The notes under the pieces were generated by a model. That model did not search any database. It was not told the origin of the DNA and saw nothing but the letters and a program-made list of their open reading frames with translations. Below, in pieces: positions 1 through 8,500 of a stretch of DNA of 44,409 nucleotides. Source of the DNA: Candidatus Omnitrophota bacterium (lineage in GTDB: Bacteria; Omnitrophota; Gorgyraeia; B26-G9); assembly GCA_016213925.1 (NCBI GenBank), contig JACQZH010000056.1, forward strand, positions 1 through 44,409, given 5' to 3'. Numbering within the stretch: position 1 is the stretch's first letter; each line of letters opens with the position of its first letter. The position numbers and the translations under genes are program-made.

Positions 1-22
1 CATTTTCGCTCCTAATGTCATG

Positions 23-51
23 ATAATAACCCCCCTTTCAGGGGTTATTAT
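23..51 (+). terminator. hairpin, possible terminator of an upstream gene
   Basis: An 11-bp stem (ATAATAACCCC pairing with GGGGTTATTAT) with a 7-nt loop. The T-run after it is weak and interrupted, so it may be a terminator for a gene outside the window or simply a hairpin. Confidence 0.4.
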
Positions 52-53
52 TT

Positions 54-141
54 GGGTAACATTATTTATGAGTCAACGAATACTTTGAAATTTTCTTTCG
101 GTAACATTTTATGTGAGTCAATTCGGCGGAAATAGCCTGCC
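54..141. repeat. AT-rich gap with a short imperfect direct repeat
   Basis: The gap from 1 to 362 holds no credible gene. Besides the hairpin and the promoter it contains an imperfect direct repeat (GGTAACATT...GAGTCAA at about 54-81 and again at about 101-122). The rest up to 362 is AT-rich leader sequence with no clear Shine-Dalgarno site. Confidence 0.4.
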
Positions 142-170
142 TTGCCAAGTATATAAAGATATGGTAAACT
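142..170 (+). promoter_or_regulatory. sigma70-type promoter, extended -10
   Basis: TTGCCA (142-147), a 17-nt spacer, then TAAACT (165-170) preceded by TGG. The same GATATGGTA-ACTTT block occurs upstream of two later members of the tagged gene family (near 3640 and 4147). The predicted start lies about 185 nt before the first gene. Confidence 0.5.
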
Positions 171-362
171 TTACAACTCCTTTTATTTAGTCAATGAAGG
201 ATATGGTTGGATTGAAAATTAAAAACTATAAACAAAGGCGTAAGCCGATAGATATAGATAAGTAATAAGAAGGGATTGAAAAATAAAGCTTATCGATTAG
301 CGGTTAGCGTAAATAAAATTAGTATATTGCTAAAAGCGATAACCAAAAACTAAAAAAAAACA

Positions 363-1292
363 ATGAATCAATTAATTAAACTAACTGCAATTATACTATT
401 TCAGGCATTTATTTTATTCTGCAGCCAGTCCATTGGAGCGGAACGGCTAGGATTGTGCTTTTCATTCCGAGGGGCTTTACTTGGTATTTCTCGGGGATTC
501 GGGAGTTCTTTACAAAGACAACTGCAGGATAGCAGTACTTTATCTCCGGTAATTAATGTGAATTCAAAAACCTTTGCCGTATTTTTTAAATCTGCTTTTA
601 AGAGCAAAGATACTTATTTGGAGATTTCTCAACAGCCGAAAAATTCAAAAACCTCTGTTGTTGTGGTTCAAGGGGATAGTGAACTGCTGGACAGCAAAGA
701 TGTAAGGGGTATCGAAGCAATAATCGCGTCTTGCCTTGCAGTCGCTGGTGTAAATATAAAAACAGGCGAACGTTTCGCAGCACATTTTTTAGCTGCCGGT
801 GATTACGGACAGGTCAGTGGACAGGATAGGCAAACAGTAAAAGCTGAATATATAGAAAAAGTGTTTAATAGTAGTAAGGCTAAAGGTAAGGATATTATCG
901 GTAAAATGAAAGAAAATCCTGAAAATTGGAAAATTTTAGTTGCGGCTTCAGAAAATATCATTGATAATTTAAGCCCTCTTTACAAAATAAGCTATGAGGA
1001 ATTAAGAGGATATCTTATATATTGCATCGGAATAAGCAGGGAGAATATTTTGGTTGATGCAGAAACTATCAGCAAAAAAATTATTGTTAGAGCTAACGGC
1101 AGAATAACAATAATTCCTTTTAGCTATGCTGATGAAAAAAATGACGGGTATTTAAGTATCGCTAGGCAAAAGGAATATGATCTTAATAGGCAGCTGCCTG
1201 GAAATGGGCTTTCTGATTTCTCTTTGGCTCTGAAAGCAGAGGCGCATTCGCTAATCTTTGAACAATACGCGTTAATATCCCAGGCGATTTAA
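363..1292 (+). CDS. two-ended-tag family protein with a CheD-like Cys/His segment
   Basis: A 309-residue protein of unknown function. It begins with the shared leader (MNQLIKLTAIILFQAF), carries the LSP box at residues 60-62 and ends in ISQAI, so it is the first member of the tagged family. Compared with the others, about 25 extra residues lie between leader and box. Residues 119-145 read like the active-site region of the deamidase CheD: a small-residue turn, Cys124, then 16 residues, then His141. This C-to-H spacing matches CheD as I know it. That likeness is weak and is inference only; no chemotaxis genes are nearby. The start is the only ATG before the leader, and no Shine-Dalgarno site is visible. 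Confidence 0.75.
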   Translation: MNQLIKLTAIILFQAFILFCSQSIGAERLGLCFSFRGALLGISRGFGSSLQRQLQDSSTLSPVINVNSKTFAVFFKSAFKSKDTYLEISQQPKNSKTSVVVVQGDSELLDSKDVRGIEAIIASCLAVAGVNIKTGERFAAHFLAAGDYGQVSGQDRQTVKAEYIEKVFNSSKAKGKDIIGKMKENPENWKILVAASENIIDNLSPLYKISYEELRGYLIYCIGISRENILVDAETISKKIIVRANGRITIIPFSYADEKNDGYLSIARQKEYDLNRQLPGNGLSDFSLALKAEAHSLIFEQYALISQAI

Positions 1293-1424
1293 AGGCAGCT
1301 TTTAACAAAATCAGTTTTATGTTTACTAATAAGCATTGGTTCTGATAAAATATAGCAGTAGAGAACCGAAATATATTCGCTTTTAAAGTGTATGATTTTT
1401 AACTAACTGATTCTGGAGTTTTTT

Positions 1425-2195
1425 TTGAAAAAGTTTATTATACCCGTATTTATCTTAAGTCTATTAGTTTTTTCCGCAGTTAATGCGTATGCTTATACCT
1501 GTAGTGAGGCAATGAATCCGATAATAAAATCTATTCTCGCGGAAGATTATTATAAAGCACTGGATGAGTGCTATGTTCTTGAGAAAAAATCTACGGCTGA
1601 TCTTAAAGGAGAGATCTTTTTTACTCAAGGGGTCTGTTTGATGGGCGTGGGGGAATATGAACAGGCGCGCGAAGTTTTTAAAAAAGCGCTTAACTATGCC
1701 CGCGGAGAGCTTTCTACTGAAGTATACATTAGTATAGCGGATACGTATTTCCAGGGATACGATTATGATAAGGCGGTCAATATTTATGAACAGCTTTTGA
1801 ATTCAGGCACAAACAATGATTATCAGGCGATGCTTTATTTTAAAATAGGCAAAGCGTATCAAAAAAAAAGCGAGTGGACAAAATCAGGTTATTATTTTGA
1901 TAAGCTCAAAAACCAATTCCCGCGAAGTTTCGAAACACATCTGGCCCAAGCGGCAACTGTGGCGGGTAATTTTTTTACCATACAGGTCGGGTGTTTCAGT
2001 TCAAACCAGAATGCCCAGAAGCTTTATCAGGAATTAAAAACAAAAGGTTATGAAGCCTATATTACGCCTTTTGAATCCCGCGGAAAAACTCTATACCGGG
2101 TAAGAGTGGGAGAGTTTGTTTCCAGAGTGGCTGCCGAGTATACGGAAAAGGAACTAAGAGCAAGAGAAAACCTGCCGACGCATATATTCCCGTAA
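1425..2195 (+). CDS. exported TPR and SPOR domain protein
   Basis: 256 residues. A TTG start follows a weak GGAG site and gives a clean signal peptide (MKKFIIPVFILSLLVFSAVNAYA). Residues about 60-170 form three to four TPR units, with patterns such as EQAREVFKKALNYA and KAVNIYEQLL. Residues about 182-245 are a SPOR domain (FTIQVGCFSSNQNAQKLYQE and YRVRVGEF). SPOR domains bind denuded septal peptidoglycan, so a periplasmic cell-envelope or division role is likely. It lacks both the LSP box and the terminal QAI tail, so it is not part of the tagged family although it sits among its members. Confidence 0.85.
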   Translation: MKKFIIPVFILSLLVFSAVNAYAYTCSEAMNPIIKSILAEDYYKALDECYVLEKKSTADLKGEIFFTQGVCLMGVGEYEQAREVFKKALNYARGELSTEVYISIADTYFQGYDYDKAVNIYEQLLNSGTNNDYQAMLYFKIGKAYQKKSEWTKSGYYFDKLKNQFPRSFETHLAQAATVAGNFFTIQVGCFSSNQNAQKLYQELKTKGYEAYITPFESRGKTLYRVRVGEFVSRVAAEYTEKELRARENLPTHIFP

Positions 2196-2208
2196 CGAAA
2201 AGTAGAGG

Positions 2209-2666
2209 GTAGAAAGTAGCAAGTAGCAAGAAAATGATGAAAAACGTAAGAATACAGAAGACAAGAAAGTGGAAAACAGCGAGATGGACAAAAAATCGAT
2301 AAAATGCATAGAAGATTTTGATGTTTATCGAAAAGCGGTCAAAGTATTTAATGATTTTTTAGAATATGACCTTGTTGTTTTACAAAAAAGTTTTATTGGC
2401 CGGACATTGGCGGCAAATCAGTTAAGATGTCTAGATTCTATCTGTGCTAACATGGAAGAAGGTTATGAACGGAAGTCAGGAAATGATATAAAGAATTTTT
2501 TCAGGATGTCCAAAGGTTCAGCAGGAGAAGCTCGTGGAAGATATAAAAGGTTAAGTAAGGTATTGCCGCAGAATGTAATAGATAACCGTGTAAAAGAGTT
2601 GCATGAGATAAGGGCAATGTTGTCATCACTAATTTTAAAATGGAAATAGTTCTTTCTACTTTCTAC
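2209..2666. repeat. inverted repeats flanking a four-helix-bundle gene (IVS-like unit)
   Basis: An exact 11-bp inverted repeat (GTAGAAAGTAG at 2209-2219, CTACTTTCTAC at 2656-2666) brackets the four-helix-bundle gene. Inverted termini around a gene of this family are known from 23S rRNA intervening sequences. A related unit without a gene lies at 18719-18774. That it is mobile is inference. Confidence 0.4.
2284..2649 (+). CDS. four-helix-bundle protein (S23/IVS family)
   Basis: 121 residues from the ATG at 2284; a GTG at 2269 would add five residues. The family signature is visible: DFDVYRKAVKVF at the start, the central RCLDSICANMEEGYER segment and the FFRMSKGSAGEARGRYKRL helix. These small proteins are found as ORFs in 23S rRNA intervening sequences and as stand-alone genes, and their biochemical function is unknown. 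It lies between inverted repeats and just upstream of miaA. A second, more divergent copy is at 40363-40842. Confidence 0.8.
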   Translation: MDKKSIKCIEDFDVYRKAVKVFNDFLEYDLVVLQKSFIGRTLAANQLRCLDSICANMEEGYERKSGNDIKNFFRMSKGSAGEARGRYKRLSKVLPQNVIDNRVKELHEIRAMLSSLILKWK

Positions 2667-2686
2667 ATTCGACTATCTACTGTTAT

Positions 2687-3607
2687 ATGAATAAACCTTT
2701 AGTTATATTTCTCGTCGGGCCGACGGCAAGCGGAAAATCGGATATTGCTTTGGAGCTTGCGGTTTTGATCAATGGCGAAATAATTTCCGCTGATTCTATG
2801 CAGGTGTACCGCGGTATGGATATCCTAAGCGCGAAGCCTGAACAGCGGATGAGAGAAAAAATACCGCATCATCTTATCGATTGCCTTGATGCCAACGAAG
2901 AGTACAGCGCGGCAGTTTTCCGGGAACGCGCTTTAAAGCAGATAGAAGATATCCATAAGCGCGATAAAATACCACTTATAGCCGGAGGCACTGGCCTGTA
3001 TGTAAAAACACTCGCGCGCGGAATTTTTTCGGATAAGGGAAAAGACGAGCAGTTAAGAAAAGACCTTGCTAAAGAGCTAAAAGAAAAAGGAAAAGAGCAA
3101 TTGTACGCGCGTTTGAAATTACTTGATCCTGCTTCTGCGGAAAAAATCCATCCTAATGATACGCGCCGTATTATCCGGGCTTTGGAAGTTTATGAGGTTA
3201 ATCAGGTGCCCTTGTCAGCGCTGAAAAACAATAAAGAGGGCATGGAGACCCTTTATACGCTTAAGATGTTTGCCGTTGAATGGCAGCGTTCTATATTGTA
3301 TCAACGGATTGAAACGCGCATCGATCAGATGCTTGAGCAGGGGCTGGTTGAAGAGGTTAAAAGGCTAAAGGATAAACAACTTAGCCATACCGCGGAACAT
3401 GCCCTGGGAATAAAGCAGATATCAGCTTATCTAAAAGAAGAGTGCTCTCTGGAACAAGCTGTTAACTTTCTAAAAAGGGATACTCGCCGCTTTGCCAAAC
3501 GCCAGATGACGTGGTTTAGGGCGGATAAAGGTATTGTCTGGATTAGCGCGGATGATGATAAATCCGCGTTTGAAATTGCGAAAGAAATACAGGGGAAATT
3601 GAGCTGA
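2687..3607 (+). CDS. miaA: tRNA dimethylallyltransferase
   Basis: 306 residues, the normal length. MiaA transfers a dimethylallyl group to N6 of A37 in tRNAs that read UNN codons. The P-loop is at the start (LVGPTASGKSDIA), followed by EIISADSMQVYRGMDI, which binds the base, then the HHLID motif, the AGGTGLYVKTL segment and the C-terminal RRFAKRQMTWFR tRNA-binding motif. All usual catalytic features are present. It is a housekeeping gene in the middle of the tagged cluster and carries no tag at either end. The upstream region is repeat-derived and shows no clear Shine-Dalgarno site. Confidence 0.95.
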   Translation: MNKPLVIFLVGPTASGKSDIALELAVLINGEIISADSMQVYRGMDILSAKPEQRMREKIPHHLIDCLDANEEYSAAVFRERALKQIEDIHKRDKIPLIAGGTGLYVKTLARGIFSDKGKDEQLRKDLAKELKEKGKEQLYARLKLLDPASAEKIHPNDTRRIIRALEVYEVNQVPLSALKNNKEGMETLYTLKMFAVEWQRSILYQRIETRIDQMLEQGLVEEVKRLKDKQLSHTAEHALGIKQISAYLKEECSLEQAVNFLKRDTRRFAKRQMTWFRADKGIVWISADDDKSAFEIAKEIQGKLS

Positions 3608-3614
3608 ATCCTGT

Positions 3615-3643
3615 TTGCGGAAGAAAAAAAATTATGGTATACT
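3615..3643 (+). promoter_or_regulatory. sigma70-type promoter, extended -10
   Basis: TTGCGG (about 3615), 17-nt spacing, then TATACT at 3638-3643 with the TGG extension. It lies 58 bp before the 99-residue tagged mini-gene, and its -10 block resembles those near 165 and 4147. Confidence 0.45.
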
Positions 3644-3700
3644 TAATTATCAATTGAGGAAAGCGAGTAACAATCAGGAAAAAGGCAGCTGAATAAAGAT

Positions 3701-4000
3701 ATGAAAAACAAATTTCATGTACTTACAATAGTAATAGTAAACATTTTTTTATTTTCAAACCTGGCTTTTTGTATGCAGTTGGCTTTGCCGGTGAATTTTC
3801 CTGTGAATGCGATGTTTGAGGATAATTCTTCCTGCATAAGCGAAAAGCACAGTGGTTTTTTGTGTAAGTCCATATCAGATGCTAATCAGGATTGTAACTT
3901 GTCATCAGTTATAAATGATATTGCTCCGATTCAGATCAAACCCATTGAATTTGATAAAAATCAAATTCAAATCGACAGGAAACTGCGTTCTACGATTTAG
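3701..4000 (+). CDS. minimal member of the two-ended-tag family
   Basis: 99 residues. There is a hydrophobic leader (HVLTIVIVNIFLFSNLAFC). Residues 73-84, DIAPIQIKPIEF, line up with the LSPAITIKAKEF box of the next gene, and the protein ends 15 residues later in LRSTI. It therefore has leader, box and tail with no cargo domain between box and tail. It may be a remnant left by cargo loss or a real small exported protein. It has its own promoter-like sequence but no strong Shine-Dalgarno site. Confidence 0.5.
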   Translation: MKNKFHVLTIVIVNIFLFSNLAFCMQLALPVNFPVNAMFEDNSSCISEKHSGFLCKSISDANQDCNLSSVINDIAPIQIKPIEFDKNQIQIDRKLRSTI

Positions 4001-4122
4001 TATTTAGGCCCTTCTCTTAGTTTAAATAAGCTTTCTTTTTCAAAAGTTTTTCTAATTTTTTTAAAAAATCATAGTTATTGCCATAACTTGTTAATTTTCA
4101 ATTAGTTACAGCTGTATTTTTA

Positions 4123-4152
4123 TTGGCAAAAGTTTCAATGATATGGTATACT
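4123..4152 (+). promoter_or_regulatory. sigma70-type promoter, extended -10
   Basis: TTGGCA (4123-4128), an 18-nt spacer, then TATACT (4147-4152) preceded by TGG. The block GATATGGTATACTTT is nearly the same as that at 159-173. It would produce a roughly 195-nt leader for the methyltransferase gene at 4352. The rest of the gap 4001-4252 is AT-rich with nothing recognisable. Confidence 0.5.
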
Positions 4153-4252
4153 TTGTAACCTTTTTTTAAACATTCCTAACAGACATAATTTACTGCGTTT
4201 AATTGAGTTGCATTTTTTAGCTGATAGCGCATGGTTTATAGTAACCCAAAGG

Positions 4253-4351
4253 ACAGGGGGAAAGTTACCAAGACACAAGGTCATAAGGTCACAAGGTCAC
4301 ATGAATAAAGTTTTTGACCTGAAGCTAGAGGCTTGCAGCATTTATAAAATT
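4253..4351 (+). repeat. repeat leader, copy 1
   Basis: Upstream patchwork repeat of the tagged genes. It has a CACAAGGTCA-type run, then GTTTTTGACCTGAAGC, and ends in TTTATAAAATTATG at the start codon. It shares these blocks with the leaders before 5545, 9739 and 13808. Confidence 0.6.
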
Positions 4352-5314
4352 ATGAATAAACTAATAAAAATAATCTCAATTATATTGCTTCAGGTGTTTT
4401 TACTAATGCCTGCCCAGGCTTTTTCTGTATCAGAAGATAGTTCTGATACGCTTTCTCCTGCGATTACCATCAAGGCTAAAGAGTTTCAGGCAGCGGTTTT
4501 TAACAACTATTCAAACCGGAATTTAATAGGCAATCAATCCGGCCGTTTACAGGTGGAAGATGGAATTGAAAACCCTTTAGAAAGGATAGAGAGGTTTTAT
4601 GAAGGAGTTGCCAATAACGGCTGGGGTGAAAATAAGAATTTTTCGCTTTGGGGAGCTATGCCGGAATTGGTTTTATATTTAGTACAAAGAATAAAAGCGA
4701 AAAAGATTCTTTCATGCGGTATTGGTTTGGCTGAGATGGAAAGACGTCTTAGCCTTAATAATGATGTTACTTGTATTGATAATGTCCCGGGATTGGTTGA
4801 AAAAGCAAAGGAAAACGGTTTGAACGCGTTTTTAGGAGATGCCAATGATTTAAGCGGTTTTGCGGATAATGAATTTGACCTGATAATATTTCCTTTTTCG
4901 ATTGCGCATGTTAATGATATTGTTTCTGTATGCGAACAGGCAAAAAGAATTTTAAAGGATAATGGCGAAATCCTGATTATAAGCCAGAGCCCTGCCAACG
5001 GAAATACGGTGGCGCATAGCAGATTATACGGTTATACCCTTTATCCAGTTGACAGGCTGAAGCAGTTTGTTAAACAGGCAGGCCTTTTTATCGAGTACTT
5101 AATCGATAACCTAATCTTAATCGGAGACAATGAGCCAAAAAAGATAAAAGTAAATTATATTTTAGCTTCAAAAGCGAAAATCGACAAAGACAGCGTTAAT
5201 CGAACGCTTATTCCCAGCTATGGCAATAATAGTTATCAGAGGGATAATTTTGTCAAGCTTCAGATAATTAAACAAATAATAACTGCGAATGAATTGATTA
5301 ATAGCGCGATATAA
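4352..5314 (+). CDS. two-ended-tag family, SAM-dependent methyltransferase cargo
   Basis: 320 residues from the ATG at 4352. An upstream in-frame ATG at 4208 would lie inside repeat sequence and would bury the leader. The shared leader is MNKLIKIISIILLQVF, the LSP box is at 34-36 and the end is INSAI. Residues about 115-225 form a class I methyltransferase core: motif I ILSCGIGLAE at 119-128, an acidic residue at Asp143 after strand 2, LGDAND at 161-166 and DLIIF at 176-180. The substrate is unknown. A SAM-dependent enzyme behind an export-like leader is odd because SAM is a cytoplasmic cofactor. Confidence 0.8.
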   Translation: MNKLIKIISIILLQVFLLMPAQAFSVSEDSSDTLSPAITIKAKEFQAAVFNNYSNRNLIGNQSGRLQVEDGIENPLERIERFYEGVANNGWGENKNFSLWGAMPELVLYLVQRIKAKKILSCGIGLAEMERRLSLNNDVTCIDNVPGLVEKAKENGLNAFLGDANDLSGFADNEFDLIIFPFSIAHVNDIVSVCEQAKRILKDNGEILIISQSPANGNTVAHSRLYGYTLYPVDRLKQFVKQAGLFIEYLIDNLILIGDNEPKKIKVNYILASKAKIDKDSVNRTLIPSYGNNSYQRDNFVKLQIIKQIITANELINSAI

Positions 5315-5317
5315 ATT

Positions 5318-5544
5318 GGCTGATAGCTCATGGTTGATAGCTCATGGCTGATAGCTTATGGTCCATAGCAAATCTGAATACAGATAGACGATCGGCGACG
5401 TGAGTGACGTTAGAGACGTGAATGACGTAAGGATGAAAAGCTAAAAGGTTATTAAGTCACAAAGTCACAAAGACACAAGGCCACCTGTAAAAAGTTTTTA
5501 GCCTGAAGCATGGAGCATGCGGCTTTTGAAGCTTTTATAAATTT
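5318..5544 (+). repeat. modular repeat leader, copy 2
   Basis: Four stacked blocks: a tandem GCTGATAGCTCATGGTT-like block (5318-5370), GACGTTAGAGACGTGAATGACG (around 5410), a GTCACAAAGTCACAAAGACA run, and a final block from GTTTTTAGCC to the start codon. The last block can fold as AGCC, bulge, GCATG, GAG loop, CATGC, GGCT (5500-5524). The same order recurs upstream of 13808 and, without the first block, upstream of 9739. Confidence 0.65.
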
Positions 5545-8500
5545 ATGAAAAAAATATTAAAAATAATTTCAATAATATTGATCCAGGCGTTTTTGTTTCA
5601 GATTTTGGAAGGAAACGCAAACAGCGCTGTTTTAACTTTGACTGCGGAAGATATGCTTTCTCCTGCACTGAATCTTACCGTTGAGTCAGTCAAAAATATT
5701 TTTACGCGTTCTGCTCCGGGAAAAACTCAAGCGGTTGATTTAGATGCGTTTATTAGAGAAGTTGTTGGAGATAATTCTCTGGAAGATTCGCTTAGCGTGT
5801 TATCTACTGAATTAATAGCTGCTTCTGCTAAAAAAGATGATGCCTGGAGGGATTTAGGGCAGCGCGGGATTGAGTCGATTATGAAAGGAGAAATTCCCGA
5901 GGGAAGAAAAAGCTTAGTTAGCGCATTGGAATCAGGCAGGCAATCAGCGGCAGAATGTTTTGGTGAAGCTTTATTTAAAAAAGGATTGGAAGAATACAGG
6001 CAGAATGAACTAGAAAAAGCAAAAATTCTGTTGGAACTTTCCTTATTGTTTACGCAAAAAGAGATTAGTGGCGCACTCACAAAAAAATCAATTGAAATTA
6101 GACAGGAGAGAATTCCTTTTATATTGTGTAATTACGGGACATTGCTGATAACGATCGCCAAAGAATCAGGGGGCCAATCTTCTGCCGATGCCCTGCGGCA
6201 AAAAGGGCTTGAATCCTTAAAAACAGCTTATGATATGACTGTTCCGGGAAGCCGCGTAAGAGCGATTGTTGCTACGGATTTTGGGACAGTATATCTTAAG
6301 TTTGAGAATATGGCGCAAGCTGAACGTTATTTACTCGAAGCGCATGATATGGCTTTCCGGTTTAGCATGATACAAATCCTTCCGCTGCTTACTTTCAATA
6401 TGGGGTTAATATATCATAAGAAACGCGAATTAGCGCAGGCTGAAAAATTTTTCAAGCGGGCAATGGAATACAATACGCACAGTTTGCAATCTTTACTTAT
6501 GCTGGTAAGAATTTATATGGAGACTCAACAAGTGGATAAGGTAATACAGTTGCTTGAGCCAAGAATAGGACGTTTTAAGGATAAGTCTTTTAAAGCTGAA
6601 GCGCTGGCGAATTTGGGTAATGCCTATCGCCTGAACGGCGATCCTGATAAAGCGTTAAGATGTTATGAGCAGGGTGTTGTTTTGGCGAAAGAAATAGGCA
6701 ATATAAATTTGGAAATTGAGCTTGAATTTATTAGTAAAGGCAAAATCTTCCTTAGCCTTAAAGAATACCGGCACGCTATAGAGAGTTATGTCAGAGGGCT
6801 TAATGAAGCGTTGTGGCGTTTAGGGGTTATTGAAGAAGGGGATAGGCGGAAAAACACTTTGAGCTCACGTACATTGCGTGCTTTACAGGAATTGGCAAAA
6901 AATAGAAAAGAAAAAAATCCAGCCTTGTTAAATACAGTTTTTAAAACGATAACGGGCGCGGCTGCCAGTTATTTTGCTGCCGGCGCTACCGGACAGGCGC
7001 AGCTGCTTTTTAAATTGGCATTGGATTTTGTCCAGGATGAAAAAGAAATATCCCGGTTGTATTTTAATCTCGCAGTTATCGACTTATCGGAGATCGAAGA
7101 TAAAAAAGTACCGCCTCGTCAGGAAAGGTTGGTTATTTCCAATGTGCTTTCTTTATTAAAAAAAGCAGTGGAAAAAGATCCTGGTTTTGGCGAGGCTTTG
7201 GCTTCTATGGGAGGGATTTATTATGAGCGGTTCAATAATTACGATAAGGCGATGGAGATGTGGGAGCGCGCGGCCGCGGCAAATGATAGCGCGTTGAAAG
7301 TGGCATTGCATAATCTGATGGTTGTGCATTTTTGGAAATTTTATAAAGAAAAAGATGAAAAATTTCTGCGCCAGGCAATGGAAGAATTTACGCAGGTAGT
7401 AAAAGGATACGGGGAGTATGGGGAAATATATTATGCTTTATTCAGTACGGTTAAAGATAAGAAGACTATTATTATGATATGGGAGTATCTGCTTGAGCAA
7501 GAACAGGATGTTGTAAAGCGGTTTTGCGCTGCTTTTCATATTCAGCGCGATTTTAATAAACATCTCTGGCTAAGCGTGCTTAGAGATATCTATAAACAGA
7601 AAGATACAGAAAAAAAACGTAACTTTGCGGAAAACGCATTGGCGTTACTGGGATTGCTGGGAGATGAATATAGTTTTCAATTTATAAAGAAGAAGATTAA
7701 ATGGGAACTTTCACAGTATAGAGAAAAGGGGAATAAAAAACATATTAATAATGTTATCGGCTGGATGGGCTGTTTGTCCGGGTTTAGGGATAATACGGTT
7801 ATTGAATATTTAAGGGAGTTGGCAGGCCATGAATTGCTAAAGAAAAAGGAAAAAACACAAGAGGAGATAAGAGAGGTTATTGAAGTAATAGAGGAAAGGC
7901 AAGAAGCGTTTGTCTACTGGAAGAATAGCCTGGAAATAGAATTAGAGAAACGGAAAAAAGACGCGCGGAATTTATTTATCTTTTTAGAAGATGATGTTTT
8001 TGATCGTTGCTGGCAGGAATGGGTAGACAATGTCTGGCGTGTGGATTTAAGCGCGGGATTAGAAAAATGGGACTATTCTTATTATTTATCCGCTTTTGAA
8101 GTGGCAAGATATAAAGCGGTTTGGCATTTGCCAGAGAATTTAGTTAGGGCTGAATTAGGTAGAGCCAGGGAAACGGGAGTAAGTTCAGTTAAGGAATTGG
8201 AAGATCGGTTTAGAAAAGTAAAAACTCTTGCGGTTTTAAGAATGCAGCCAAATTCTGAAAGCTTGGAAAGTGTATTTGGAAAAGAATTAGCGGATCGCGT
8301 AATAAGATGGGTATCAGAAGAAAATTTATCCGGTTTTCAGATTAAGGCAATAAAAGTGTTAAGAATATTAGCGGCTGAATATCTTCAAAGTTTGGGGCAG
8401 GAAACGGAAGTCCCTGATTGGCTGGTGGACGAATGTTTTAAAAAAGCTAAACAAGAGGGGTTGAAGAGTGTAAAAAGTTTATTGGATGAATATTTTCGTA

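Noticed and set aside
4208-4351. Earlier in-frame ATG for the methyltransferase gene
   Set aside because: The extra 48 codons are the repeat leader itself; starting at 4352 gives the same leader peptide as the other family members.
5318-5544. Repeat leader as a second CRISPR-like array
   Set aside because: Units are short, imperfect and of several kinds with no regular spacers.
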